Below are positions 1-6,378 of a stretch of 12,716 nucleotides of DNA, piece after piece; position 1 is the stretch's first letter, and each line of letters starts with the position of its first letter. The stretch is from Neisseriaceae bacterium (GTDB lineage Bacteria > Pseudomonadota > Gammaproteobacteria > Burkholderiales > Neisseriaceae), in the NCBI GenBank assembly GCA_030151665.1, contig JASLDB010000299.1, positions 1 to 12,716 on the forward strand. Direction: 5' to 3'. The position numbers and the translations under genes are program-made. Under the pieces are notes generated by a model. The model worked only from the letters and a program-made list of their open reading frames with translations. It was not told the origin of the DNA and did not search any database.

Positions 1-9
1 GGCATTTTA

Positions 10-1434
10 TTAGCCATGTTTGGTTTTGAGTAATTGATCACCATCTTTGGGGTGCAAAAGCATAAAAATGGCACTGGATAATACAGTGGTAAAGCCAACA
101 ATCACAAATGTCCAACGAAAGGCAATATAGGTATTGCCTTCGGTTAACCATGGTTGGTCATGTAAAAAACGCAAAATCATGGCACCAATGGCAATGCCAA
201 AACCAATGGCCAATTGTTGATTAACAGCCATTAAACTATTGCCACTGCTATTTTGGTAGTCACGTAGGCGGGTTAAGGTTAAGGTATTCATGGCACTAAA
301 TTGGACAGAGTTGGCTGTACCAATCACAAATAATAAGGCAACAATTAGGCTTAATGGGGTTTGTGGGGTGAGTAGGCCAATACTCATAATGCCCACACCA
401 ACCAAGATGGTATTGAAAATGAGAATTTTTCGATAGCCAAAATAGTTCATGATGCGAGGAATCATGGATTTGGTGAGAAGTGCTGAGATTGCCAACGGGG
501 TGAGCAGCCAACCTGCGGTACTGGCAGAGTAGCCAAAAGACACTTGCAAGAGTAAAGGCAGTAAGAAGGGAATGGAGCTAATGCCAATTCGGGCGGCCAA
601 GTTACCCCAAAGTCCAATGCGAAAGGTTCGCACTGAAAACAAACTGGGTGGGTAAAGGGCTATGTCTGGTTTTTTTACTGCATAGCGCCAATAACTGTAT
701 AACAAAATCAAACCTGAGCTGGTCACAAAAATAGCAAAGGGAATGGCTTGTTGGTGGCCTAAAAATTCTAAACCCAAGGTCAGTAAAAAGGCAGCACTGG
801 CAAATAAGAAAAAGCCCAATACATCAAAATGTGTTTCGTCATTGCGAAAATCTGGCATGTGTTTTAAGCCAACCATTAGACCCAAAATACCCATTGGCAA
901 ATTAATTAAAAAAATCCAATGCCATGAAGCAATTTCCACCAAATAGCCACCCAATAATGGGCCAATAATTGGGCCAAGTAAAGCGGGCATAATGGCATAG
1001 TTGATGGCCTTTAAGAGTTCAGATTTTGGGTAGGCTCTAATTAAAGCCAGACGAGCGACTGGGGTCAGTAAAGAGCCGCCAATGCCTTGGATTACCCTTG
1101 AGAGGATTAAGCTATTGAGTGTGGGTGAGAGAGCACACATTAACGAGCCAAAGCAAAAAAGTGCAACAGCGAGTAAAAAAATGTTTTTTGTGCCAAATTT
1201 GTCGGCCAAATAGCCGCTAATGGGAATGCAGATTGCCAAGGTCAAAGTGTAGGCAATAATAATGGCTTGGATATTCAGTGGCGATTCGTTGAGGGATTTG
1301 GCGATGGCTGGCAATGCAGTATTTAAAATAGTGGCATCCAACATTTGCATAAAGATGGATACGCCCAATAGTGCAGGTAAATAGCGGCGGTGCTGGGCCA
1401 AGTCTGGTTGGGTAGAATCAGTCATGTGGTCCAT
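10..1434 (-). CDS. MdtD-like MFS multidrug transporter, DHA2 (14-TM) family
   Basis: Inner-membrane proton-driven drug/metabolite exporter of the major facilitator superfamily, DHA2 (EmrB/QacA) branch. From the ATG at 1434 it has 474 residues. TM1 carries the DHA2 signature LDATILNTALP (about residues 32-42). Motif A is GYLADKFGTKN (74-84) between TM2 and TM3. Motif C is GPIIGPLLGG (154-163), followed by WHWIFLINLP. The recalled E. coli MdtD sequence (471 residues) matches along much of the length, including SPLxxxxxI, ASWHWIFLIN and SSGNSL segments. The frame stays open to a TTG at 1488, but that codon overlaps the proposed promoter -10 box. ATG at 1434 (preceded by GAAAG) or 1425 is therefore more likely. 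It is monocistronic here, just downstream of the ridA terminator. Substrate cannot be told from sequence; E. coli mdtD sits with mdtABC but no RND pump genes are nearby. Confidence 0.85.
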   Translation of the reverse strand: MDHMTDSTQPDLAQHRRYLPALLGVSIFMQMLDATILNTALPAIAKSLNESPLNIQAIIIAYTLTLAICIPISGYLADKFGTKNIFLLAVALFCFGSLMCALSPTLNSLILSRVIQGIGGSLLTPVARLALIRAYPKSELLKAINYAIMPALLGPIIGPLLGGYLVEIASWHWIFLINLPMGILGLMVGLKHMPDFRNDETHFDVLGFFLFASAAFLLTLGLEFLGHQQAIPFAIFVTSSGLILLYSYWRYAVKKPDIALYPPSLFSVRTFRIGLWGNLAARIGISSIPFLLPLLLQVSFGYSASTAGWLLTPLAISALLTKSMIPRIMNYFGYRKILIFNTILVGVGIMSIGLLTPQTPLSLIVALLFVIGTANSVQFSAMNTLTLTRLRDYQNSSGNSLMAVNQQLAIGFGIAIGAMILRFLHDQPWLTEGNTYIAFRWTFVIVGFTTVLSSAIFMLLHPKDGDQLLKTKHG

Positions 1435-1487
1435 TGTCTTTCGTGCTCTTGCGTCAAAAGAGCCATTGAAATTGAAGAGAATAGTCA

Positions 1488-1516
1488 AACATAACGGTTT
1501 TGTGATGAAGATGCAA
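1488..1516 (-). promoter_or_regulatory. Putative sigma-70 promoter of the MdtD-like transporter gene
   Basis: On the minus strand TTGCAT (1516-1511) is followed after 17 bp by TATGTT (1493-1488). The spacing is ideal and the boxes are moderate matches to TTGACA/TATAAT. Transcription would begin near 1480, giving a leader of about 45-55 nt to the ATG codons at 1434/1425. It lies between the ridA terminator and the transporter gene, which is where a promoter is needed. Confidence 0.45.
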
Positions 1517-1541
1517 GTTTATCGCATTTCGAATGGGAAAC

Positions 1542-1575
1542 AAAAAAACCACCTGCATGTAGACGGTGGCTTTTT
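1542..1575 (-). terminator. Intrinsic terminator of the rdgB-hemW-ridA operon
   Basis: CCACC (1549-1553) pairs with GGTGG (1565-1569) across an 11-nt loop. The stem can be lengthened by flanking A and T runs. Read on the minus strand the hairpin is followed by seven T residues (1548-1542). It sits 15 bp beyond the ridA stop codon. Confidence 0.75.
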
Positions 1576-1589
1576 GTTAAGGCGTGTGC

Positions 1590-1973
1590 TTAGTCAATAA
1601 CGACAATGCATTCTGCTTCAACATGGGCATTTTTTGGTAAACCAGCAACACCAATCGCAGCACGAGCAGGGAATGGTTGTGCAAAGTATTCAGCCATGAT
1701 GCTGTTGAATGTGGCGAAATTGCTCAAGTCAGTCAAGAAAGCGTTAACTTTAACCACTTGGTCAAAAGTTGCACCAGCTTCTTCGATAATGGCTTTCATG
1801 TTTTTGAACATTTGGTGAGCTTGTTCTGCAAAGTCATCAGACACCAATTCGCCAGTTGCTGGGTTAATTGGCAATTGACCAGAAACATAAACAGTATTGC
1901 CTGCACGAATAGCTTGTGAGTAAGCACCAATAGCAGCAGGGGCGTTGTCAGTGTGAATAACGATTTTAGCCAT
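1590..1973 (-). CDS. ridA: RidA family reactive enamine/imine deaminase
   Basis: Cytosolic RidA (YjgF/YER057c/UK114) protein. RidA enzymes hydrolyse reactive 2-aminoacrylate and other enamine/imine intermediates made by PLP enzymes such as threonine dehydratase, releasing keto acid and ammonia. The product has 127 residues, the usual family size. Visible family features are APAAIGAYSQA near the N-terminus (11-21), SGQLP (31-35), the substrate-binding Arg in PARAAIGVA (R104, equivalent to E. coli R105) and the C-terminal HVEAECIVVID with E119. The start at 1973 is fixed by a strong AGGAG seven bases upstream; the open frame runs 12 codons further up but without a ribosome site. The start codon lies 8 bp inside the end of hemW, so translation is probably coupled. 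It is the last gene of a four-gene operon. Confidence 0.93.
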   Translation of the reverse strand: MAKIVIHTDNAPAAIGAYSQAIRAGNTVYVSGQLPINPATGELVSDDFAEQAHQMFKNMKAIIEEAGATFDQVVKVNAFLTDLSNFATFNSIMAEYFAQPFPARAAIGVAGLPKNAHVEAECIVVID

Positions 1974-3156
1974 GTATCGACTCCTGTAAAAATAGTTGTA
2001 ACAAATCATTTAAAAAGCGTTGCCCTAAAGGCGTAGCCTTTAAGCGGGCAGGATGCGCATCCAGTAGACCTTTTTGAACTGCTAAAGTTAACGCAGGTCC
2101 AATGCTTTGCATCGACACACCAGTGCGTTCAGTAAAGTAATGACTGTCCACACCGTTGAGTAGTCGCAGTGAATTTAACATAAATTCAAAGGGTAGGTCT
2201 GCTTTTTTTAAGGTATTTCGCTCATAAGCTTGGGAATGTAGTTGAATACTTTCCAAATAATCTTTTGGGTGTCGTTTTCGCGTGGTGCGTTCGATTTTGT
2301 CATGAGCCGATATTTTGCCATGTGCCCCTGCTCCAATACCGATATAGTCACCAAATTGCCAATAATTGGTATTGTGCTGACTAGCTTGTCCTTTGGTAAA
2401 AGCAGATATTTCATAGCGATTAAATCCCGCAGCAAAGAGTCGATCATGTACTGCATCTTCAATGTCTTGCAAGGCATCGTCATCAGGTAGCCCTGTCGGT
2501 GGTTGATGGCCAAATGCGGTATTGGGTTCCATGGTCAATTGGTAGGCACTGATGTGCTCAACGCCCAAGTCAATGGCTTGTTCTACGTCATTGAGGGCTT
2601 GGGTAATGCTTTGATTGGGAAGGGCATACATCAAATCAATATTGACCCGCTCAAAAATTTGGGTGGCGCTGCGAAGAGCCAATGTGGCTTCTTGGGCATT
2701 GTGAATTCTGCCCAAAACTTTGAGGTGTTCATTGTTAAAACTTTGTACGCCTACCGATAAACGATTAATGCCAGCTTCTTTAAAGCCAGCAAAGCGCTCT
2801 TGCTCAAAGGTACCCGGATTGGCTTCCATGGTGATCTCAGCCATGGGTTGAACTTTAATCAAAGAGCGGATGCCTTTGAGTAAGGTGTCTATACCATTGG
2901 CACTGAATAGGCTAGGTGTACCACCACCAATAAAAATGGTTTCGACAGCTCTGCCCCAAACAAAAGGCAATTCACTGGCCAAGTCTGTTAGCAAGGCATC
3001 AATATAAGCTGATTCATCAAAGTTGTTTTTGGCTTGATGCGAGTTAAAATCGCAATAAGGGCATTTTTGCACGCACCATGGAATATGGACATACAAAGAC
3101 AAAGGCGGCAGTGCCTGTAAGCCACTGCCACCCATTAAGGTAATCAATTCTGACAT
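1966..3156 (-). CDS. hemW: HemW heme chaperone, radical SAM family
   Basis: HemW-type radical SAM protein of 396 residues, long annotated as an oxygen-independent coproporphyrinogen III oxidase homologue; HemW proteins bind heme and deliver it to respiratory proteins. The SAM 4Fe-4S site is the CX3CX2C motif CVQKCPYC (C28, C32, C35), followed by DFNSH. GGGTPS (78-83) is the SAM-contacting loop. HNTNYW (261-266) is the HNXXYW motif characteristic of HemW, followed by GIGAGAHG. The C-terminal HemW domain is complete. ATG at 3156 lies 5 bp after the rdgB stop and has no strong Shine-Dalgarno sequence, so coupling to rdgB is likely; Met8 (3135) is a possible alternative start. The adjacency with rdgB is conserved in E. 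coli (yggV-yggW). The 3' end overlaps ridA by 8 bp. Confidence 0.94.
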   Translation of the reverse strand: MSELITLMGGSGLQALPPLSLYVHIPWCVQKCPYCDFNSHQAKNNFDESAYIDALLTDLASELPFVWGRAVETIFIGGGTPSLFSANGIDTLLKGIRSLIKVQPMAEITMEANPGTFEQERFAGFKEAGINRLSVGVQSFNNEHLKVLGRIHNAQEATLALRSATQIFERVNIDLMYALPNQSITQALNDVEQAIDLGVEHISAYQLTMEPNTAFGHQPPTGLPDDDALQDIEDAVHDRLFAAGFNRYEISAFTKGQASQHNTNYWQFGDYIGIGAGAHGKISAHDKIERTTRKRHPKDYLESIQLHSQAYERNTLKKADLPFEFMLNSLRLLNGVDSHYFTERTGVSMQSIGPALTLAVQKGLLDAHPARLKATPLGQRFLNDLLQLFLQESIHG

Positions 3157-3161
3157 GGTTT

Positions 3162-3812
3162 TTATCGGTCTAAATGGTGGTAATACGCTTCTTCTGGAAC
3201 GGGTAAACTTGCACGCTCATGCAGCTCATCAAGTTTTTGCATCAATTGCATCATGGCTCGACCACGGTGGCTGATGCGATTTTTTAAGCTGCTTGGCATT
3301 TCAGCAGCTGTTAATTTGTATTCAGGAATGAAGAAATGAGGGTCATAACCAAAACCATTTTCACCCACTGGATTGTCTTGCCACAAGCCTTGCCAAATAC
3401 CATCGGCAATAATAGGAAATGGGTCATTTTCATGGCGAACCAGCACCAAAACGCAGGTATACCAAACTTCAAGATTGGCTTGACCACGCAAAGCTTCTGA
3501 TAGTTTTTCATTGTTTCTGGCATCAGATTTGGGTTCACCAGCAAAGCGAGCAGACAAAACACCCGGTGCACCGTTTAATGCTGAGGCGCAAATACCAGAA
3601 TCATCTGCTAAAGCAGGCTTGCCAGTTAGGCGACTGGCATGGCGTGCTTTGGTTAGGGCATTTTCTAAAAAGGTATGATAGGGTTCTTCACACTCACCAA
3701 CACCATACTCAGATTGCGCCACCACTTTGGTATTGTAAGGGTTAAACAAGGCATTAAATTCTTTGAGTTTGCCTGCATTGCCACTGGCAAGAACAATTTC
3801 AGGGAATAACAT
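3162..3812 (-). CDS. rdgB: RdgB, dITP/XTP pyrophosphatase (HAM1 family)
   Basis: Cytosolic house-cleaning nucleotidase that hydrolyses dITP, ITP and XTP to monophosphates plus pyrophosphate, keeping deaminated purines out of DNA and RNA. The 216-residue protein has the family features in order: ASGNAGKLKEF (9-19, triphosphate binding), ENALTKARHA (50-59), ADDSG (69-73, with D71 matching the catalytic Asp69 of E. coli), GAPGVLSARFAG, FGYDP (154-158, base recognition) and SHRG (181-184). A tail of about 17 residues after the usual C-terminus (ASLPVPEEAYYHHLDR) makes it longer than the 197-residue E. coli protein. ATG at 3812 is preceded by GGAAAGG at good distance. The gene starts 3 bp after the stop of the small membrane protein gene and runs into hemW 5 bp downstream. 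Confidence 0.95.
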   Translation of the reverse strand: MLFPEIVLASGNAGKLKEFNALFNPYNTKVVAQSEYGVGECEEPYHTFLENALTKARHASRLTGKPALADDSGICASALNGAPGVLSARFAGEPKSDARNNEKLSEALRGQANLEVWYTCVLVLVRHENDPFPIIADGIWQGLWQDNPVGENGFGYDPHFFIPEYKLTAAEMPSSLKNRISHRGRAMMQLMQKLDELHERASLPVPEEAYYHHLDR

Positions 3813-3815
3813 GGT

Positions 3816-4025
3816 TTACCTTTCCGTTTTGGTGGCTTTTGATTGACGACCGACTAAAATAATAGCAAATAATTGCCCACCAATGGCGGCCAATGACAAT
3901 AGGTAACACAGGATTGCTAATCGGCGCCAATCAGCGCTCCATGCCATGCTACCTGCTAAAATCAATAAGATAAATAAAATGGTGAATAACCCTGCCGCCA
4001 AAATTAAGCGTTGTGTTCTTTTCAT
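3816..4025 (-). CDS. Small two-TM membrane protein of unknown function
   Basis: A 69-residue protein I do not recognise. It has a basic start (MKRTQR), a hydrophobic segment at about 7-28, a short Trp/Arg-containing turn (WSADWRR), a second hydrophobic segment at about 36-59, and a basic tail ending QSKATKTER. A hairpin-like inner-membrane protein with both ends in the cytoplasm is expected from the positive-inside rule. Evidence that it is real: its stop lies 3 bp before the rdgB start with the same direction, the rdgB ribosome site lies inside its end, and it fills the gap exactly between the bamC terminator and rdgB. The ATG at 4025 has no clear Shine-Dalgarno sequence. It is probably the first gene of the rdgB-hemW-ridA operon. 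Function unknown. Confidence 0.7.
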   Translation of the reverse strand: MKRTQRLILAAGLFTILFILLILAGSMAWSADWRRLAILCYLLSLAAIGGQLFAIILVGRQSKATKTER

Positions 4026-4045
4026 GTCTGATGCCGTATTACCAT

Positions 4046-4081
4046 ATAAAAACAGCCTATGATACTAAACATAGGCTGTTT
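4046..4081 (-). terminator. Intrinsic terminator of dapA-bamC
   Basis: AAACAGCCTAT (4050-4060) and ATAGGCTGTTT (4071-4081) form a perfect 11-bp stem with a 10-nt loop. Read on the minus strand it ends in TTTTT then ATAT. It lies 16 bp after the bamC stop codon and separates dapA-bamC from the following same-strand operon. The plus-strand T run is short, so it acts mainly on bamC transcripts. Confidence 0.8.
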
Positions 4082-4096
4082 GTGTAATCAAAAAAA

Positions 4097-5218
4097 TTAA
4101 CGCAATTCAGTTTGTAAGCGGCTTAAGTATTGGTTTAACTTATCGCTTTTGAAAACAGATTCATCTTCATTTAGCAAAATCACTGTCGCGCCATCTTTAC
4201 TGGGTTGCATAGCAACAATCAGTTTGGGCAATGCTTCAGGCGCTTCTGCTTTTTTGCCAAACATGCGACTGAACATACCTGGTTTTTTCTGTGCCAAGTC
4301 AGTACTTTCTGCTGAGGCAGGTTGGACTAAGTAAGCAAAATGACCTTCTTGGGTATTTTGGTTCACCACAGTTAGGCCAATGCGATCCAAAGCCAAACCA
4401 ATGCGACGGAAGTTACGTGCTTGGTCAGTACCTTTGATTAAGATAGTACCATTGCTAATGATTGCCAAATCACCACCAACACCAGCTTGTTGCTGGTTAA
4501 GTTGTTGTTTAATAGCATTTTCATCAGCACCAAAGCGTTGCATAAAGCGACCCAAGAAAGCAGCCTCTAAATTGGCATCGCTAGCACGAGGTTGCCAAAT
4601 GGTTTCTTCTTTTTTCTTGCTGGTGTAAACCTCTTCCATGCCTTTGTGTGCAAAGACAATACGAGAACCATTTGCACCTTCTTTTTCCACTCGGATGGTG
4701 AATTTGTCACGTTCAGATGTTGAATAAACGCTGCCCAAACCCACTTTTTCAAGCATAGAACGGAAGCCATCATTGGGCAGTTTGGCGCGATTTTCAGCCC
4801 ATCCTGTTTCCAATAAGCCAATGCCAGGCTCTTCATTGTCAATATTAAAGCCCATTTCTTGCCAGAACGCTTTTAGCAATGGCCAAACTTGTTGTGGCGT
4901 GCGGTTATCAATCACTAACCAGCGTTGTGAGCCTTCACGTTCAATTTTAACATGGTTAATGTCTTGCAATACTGCATTGCCTTGACCTGGTTGTGCGATT
5001 TGGCTTTTGCCAAAATCAGAGGCACGTACCGCACCAGTACCCGCAGGTAAAACATAGCGGTTGGCTTGATTAGGTGCTGTTAAATCAGGTGGTACATCCA
5101 AGCTAGCAGATTTTACTTGAGGACTTTTGTAGTCCAAAACAGGAGCATCTTTTTTACTGGCACAAGCGGCCATGGTTAAAGCAGAAATAACAAGTAAAGA
5201 AGGCTTTAATAAATTCAT
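4097..5218 (-). CDS. bamC: BamC outer-membrane assembly lipoprotein (NlpB/DapX)
   Basis: Lipoprotein subunit of the BAM complex (BamABCDE), which folds and inserts beta-barrel proteins into the outer membrane. The 373-residue precursor has a short signal peptide with lipobox TMAAC and lipid-anchored Cys19; Met at the -3 position is slightly off the Leu consensus. A long unstructured N-terminal stretch follows (about 20-85) with DVPPDLTAP, the part that in E. coli BamC contacts BamD. Next come two helix-grip domains, about 90-215 (starting near QRWLVIDNRTPQQVWPLL) and about 245-373. Identification rests on the NlpB/DapX pattern and on the position directly after dapA, as in E. coli and in betaproteobacteria. 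It starts 14 bp after the dapA stop with a modest ACGGAA ribosome site, so the two are co-transcribed. Confidence 0.88.
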   Translation of the reverse strand: MNLLKPSLLVISALTMAACASKKDAPVLDYKSPQVKSASLDVPPDLTAPNQANRYVLPAGTGAVRASDFGKSQIAQPGQGNAVLQDINHVKIEREGSQRWLVIDNRTPQQVWPLLKAFWQEMGFNIDNEEPGIGLLETGWAENRAKLPNDGFRSMLEKVGLGSVYSTSERDKFTIRVEKEGANGSRIVFAHKGMEEVYTSKKKEETIWQPRASDANLEAAFLGRFMQRFGADENAIKQQLNQQQAGVGGDLAIISNGTILIKGTDQARNFRRIGLALDRIGLTVVNQNTQEGHFAYLVQPASAESTDLAQKKPGMFSRMFGKKAEAPEALPKLIVAMQPSKDGATVILLNEDESVFKSDKLNQYLSRLQTELR

Positions 5219-5232
5219 AGGTTTTTCCGTAA

Positions 5233-6108
5233 TTAAATCAATTTGGCTTCTTGCATGGCTTTAAGCACTTTCGCTTGACCCGTTGCCGTTAGTGGCAAAA
5301 TGGGGAGGCGAACAGTCTCATCACACAAACCCAATTGTGACAAAGCCCATTTTGCTGGCGCAGGGCTGGATTCACAGAACATGTCTACATGTAGGCTTTG
5401 CAAGGTGTCATTGATGGCACGAGCTTTGGCAATGTCGCCAGCCAAGGCTGCATGGCACATGGCAGAAAATTCTTTGGGGGCAACATTAGCCGTAACACTA
5501 ATGATACCATGACCGCCGCATAATAAGAAAGCCAAAGCGGTTGAGTCGTCACCAGAAAATAGCATGAAATCTTTTGGGGCACGTTTGAATAAGTCGCAAG
5601 CACGACCAATATTGCCTGTCGCTTCTTTCACACCAACGATGTTGTCGATTTGTGCTAAGCGCAAGATGGTGTCATTGCTCATGTCCACAACCGTTCGGCC
5701 AGGAACATTGTAAACCACCATGGGAATACTGGTTTTGTCAGCAATGGCTTTAAAATGCTGATAAATACCTTCTTGTGAAGGTTTGTTGTAATAAGGAACA
5801 ACAGACAAAACCATGTCTGCGCCTAATTTTTCAGCTTCTTGGGTGAGTAAAATGGCTTCAGCAGTGTTGTTTGCACCTGCGCCTGCGATAACCGGTACAC
5901 GCTTATTCACTTGCTTAATGGTCGTCTTCACCACAGCCAAATGTTCTTCCATAGAAAGCGTTGCGGTCTCGCCTGTGGTACCCACAGGAATAATGCCATC
6001 CGTACCCGATTCAATGTGCCAGTCGATTAATGAACGTAAACGATCATGATCAACTTGTCCATCTTCTAACATGGGTGTGACAATGGCAACAATACTGCCT
6101 GTTAACAT
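5233..6108 (-). CDS. dapA: 4-hydroxy-tetrahydrodipicolinate synthase
   Basis: Cytosolic class I aldolase-type enzyme that condenses pyruvate with aspartate semialdehyde, the first committed step to diaminopimelate and lysine. From the ATG at 6108 the protein is 291 residues, and the known E. coli active-site numbers fall exactly: T44-T45 in GTTGE, Y107 in VPYYNKPS, Y133 in VVYNVPGRT, R138, and the Schiff-base K161 in GVKEATGN. This register supports the start at 6108. So does an AAGGTGA ribosome site five bases upstream; a GTG at 6117 is in frame but falls inside that site. The gene is upstream of bamC in one transcription unit and divergent from ybiT. No lysine riboswitch-like leader is visible, since the leader is only about 50 nt. 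Confidence 0.97.
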   Translation of the reverse strand: MLTGSIVAIVTPMLEDGQVDHDRLRSLIDWHIESGTDGIIPVGTTGETATLSMEEHLAVVKTTIKQVNKRVPVIAGAGANNTAEAILLTQEAEKLGADMVLSVVPYYNKPSQEGIYQHFKAIADKTSIPMVVYNVPGRTVVDMSNDTILRLAQIDNIVGVKEATGNIGRACDLFKRAPKDFMLFSGDDSTALAFLLCGGHGIISVTANVAPKEFSAMCHAALAGDIAKARAINDTLQSLHVDMFCESSPAPAKWALSQLGLCDETVRLPILPLTATGQAKVLKAMQEAKLI

Positions 6109-6162
6109 AAACTTCACCTTTGAGAATTAAATAAACCATTTACATGGCCATGAAATGCCCTG

Positions 6163-6168
6163 ATTGTA
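6163..6168 (-). promoter_or_regulatory. Candidate -10 box of the dapA-bamC promoter
   Basis: Minus-strand TACAAT, reading GCTACAATCAG, is a 5 of 6 match to the -10 consensus and would place transcription start about 45-50 nt before the dapA ATG. The upstream -35 position is poor (TGTAAA-like before an A tract). The A/T run at 6172-6183 could act as an UP-like element, which is inference. Confidence 0.4.
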
Positions 6169-6300
6169 GCGTATTTTTTTTTGTTTTACAGCTATTTCAG
6201 GTCAAGAAAACCATTCATCGGTTAAAAGCCACCGACAAAATGATAAAGCTAGCACACTAATGTAATAAAGAAAATAAGGTGAATGCTTTTTTTCGAGTCA

Positions 6301-6332
6301 TTGCTAAATTTAACCCTGAAATGTGCTAAAAT
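6301..6332 (+). promoter_or_regulatory. Putative extended -10 promoter of ybiT
   Basis: TGCTAAAAT (6324-6332) is a TGN plus TAAAAT extended -10 element. A TTGCTA at 6301-6306 could serve as -35 but is 20 bp away, so the extended -10 would carry the promoter. The start of transcription would be near 6339, giving a leader of about 40 nt to the GTG at 6379. Confidence 0.4.
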
Positions 6333-6378
6333 CAGCCGCTTGGATTGAATCAACATTCTGTCAAAAAGGGATAATAGC

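Noticed and set aside
1435..1488. N-terminal extension of the transporter to a TTG at 1488
   Set aside because: The TTG overlaps the likely promoter -10 box and has no ribosome site; the extra residues do not resemble DHA2 transporters, whose usual length fits starts at 1434 or 1425.
6109..6117. GTG start of dapA at 6117
   Set aside because: It lies within the AAGGTGA ribosome site, and starting at 6108 puts K161, Y133 and T44 in the known register.
6219..6236. TCGGT/ACCGA mini-hairpin in the dapA-ybiT gap as a regulatory RNA structure
   Set aside because: The 5-bp stem with 8-nt loop is weak, is not followed by a T run and lies outside both predicted leaders.
6279..6350. Short plus-strand frames before ybiT as a regulatory leader peptide, as known for some resistance ABC-F genes
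   Set aside because: They lie largely upstream of the likely transcription start near 6339, the ribosome site is too close to the ATG, and YbiT is a housekeeping ABC-F.
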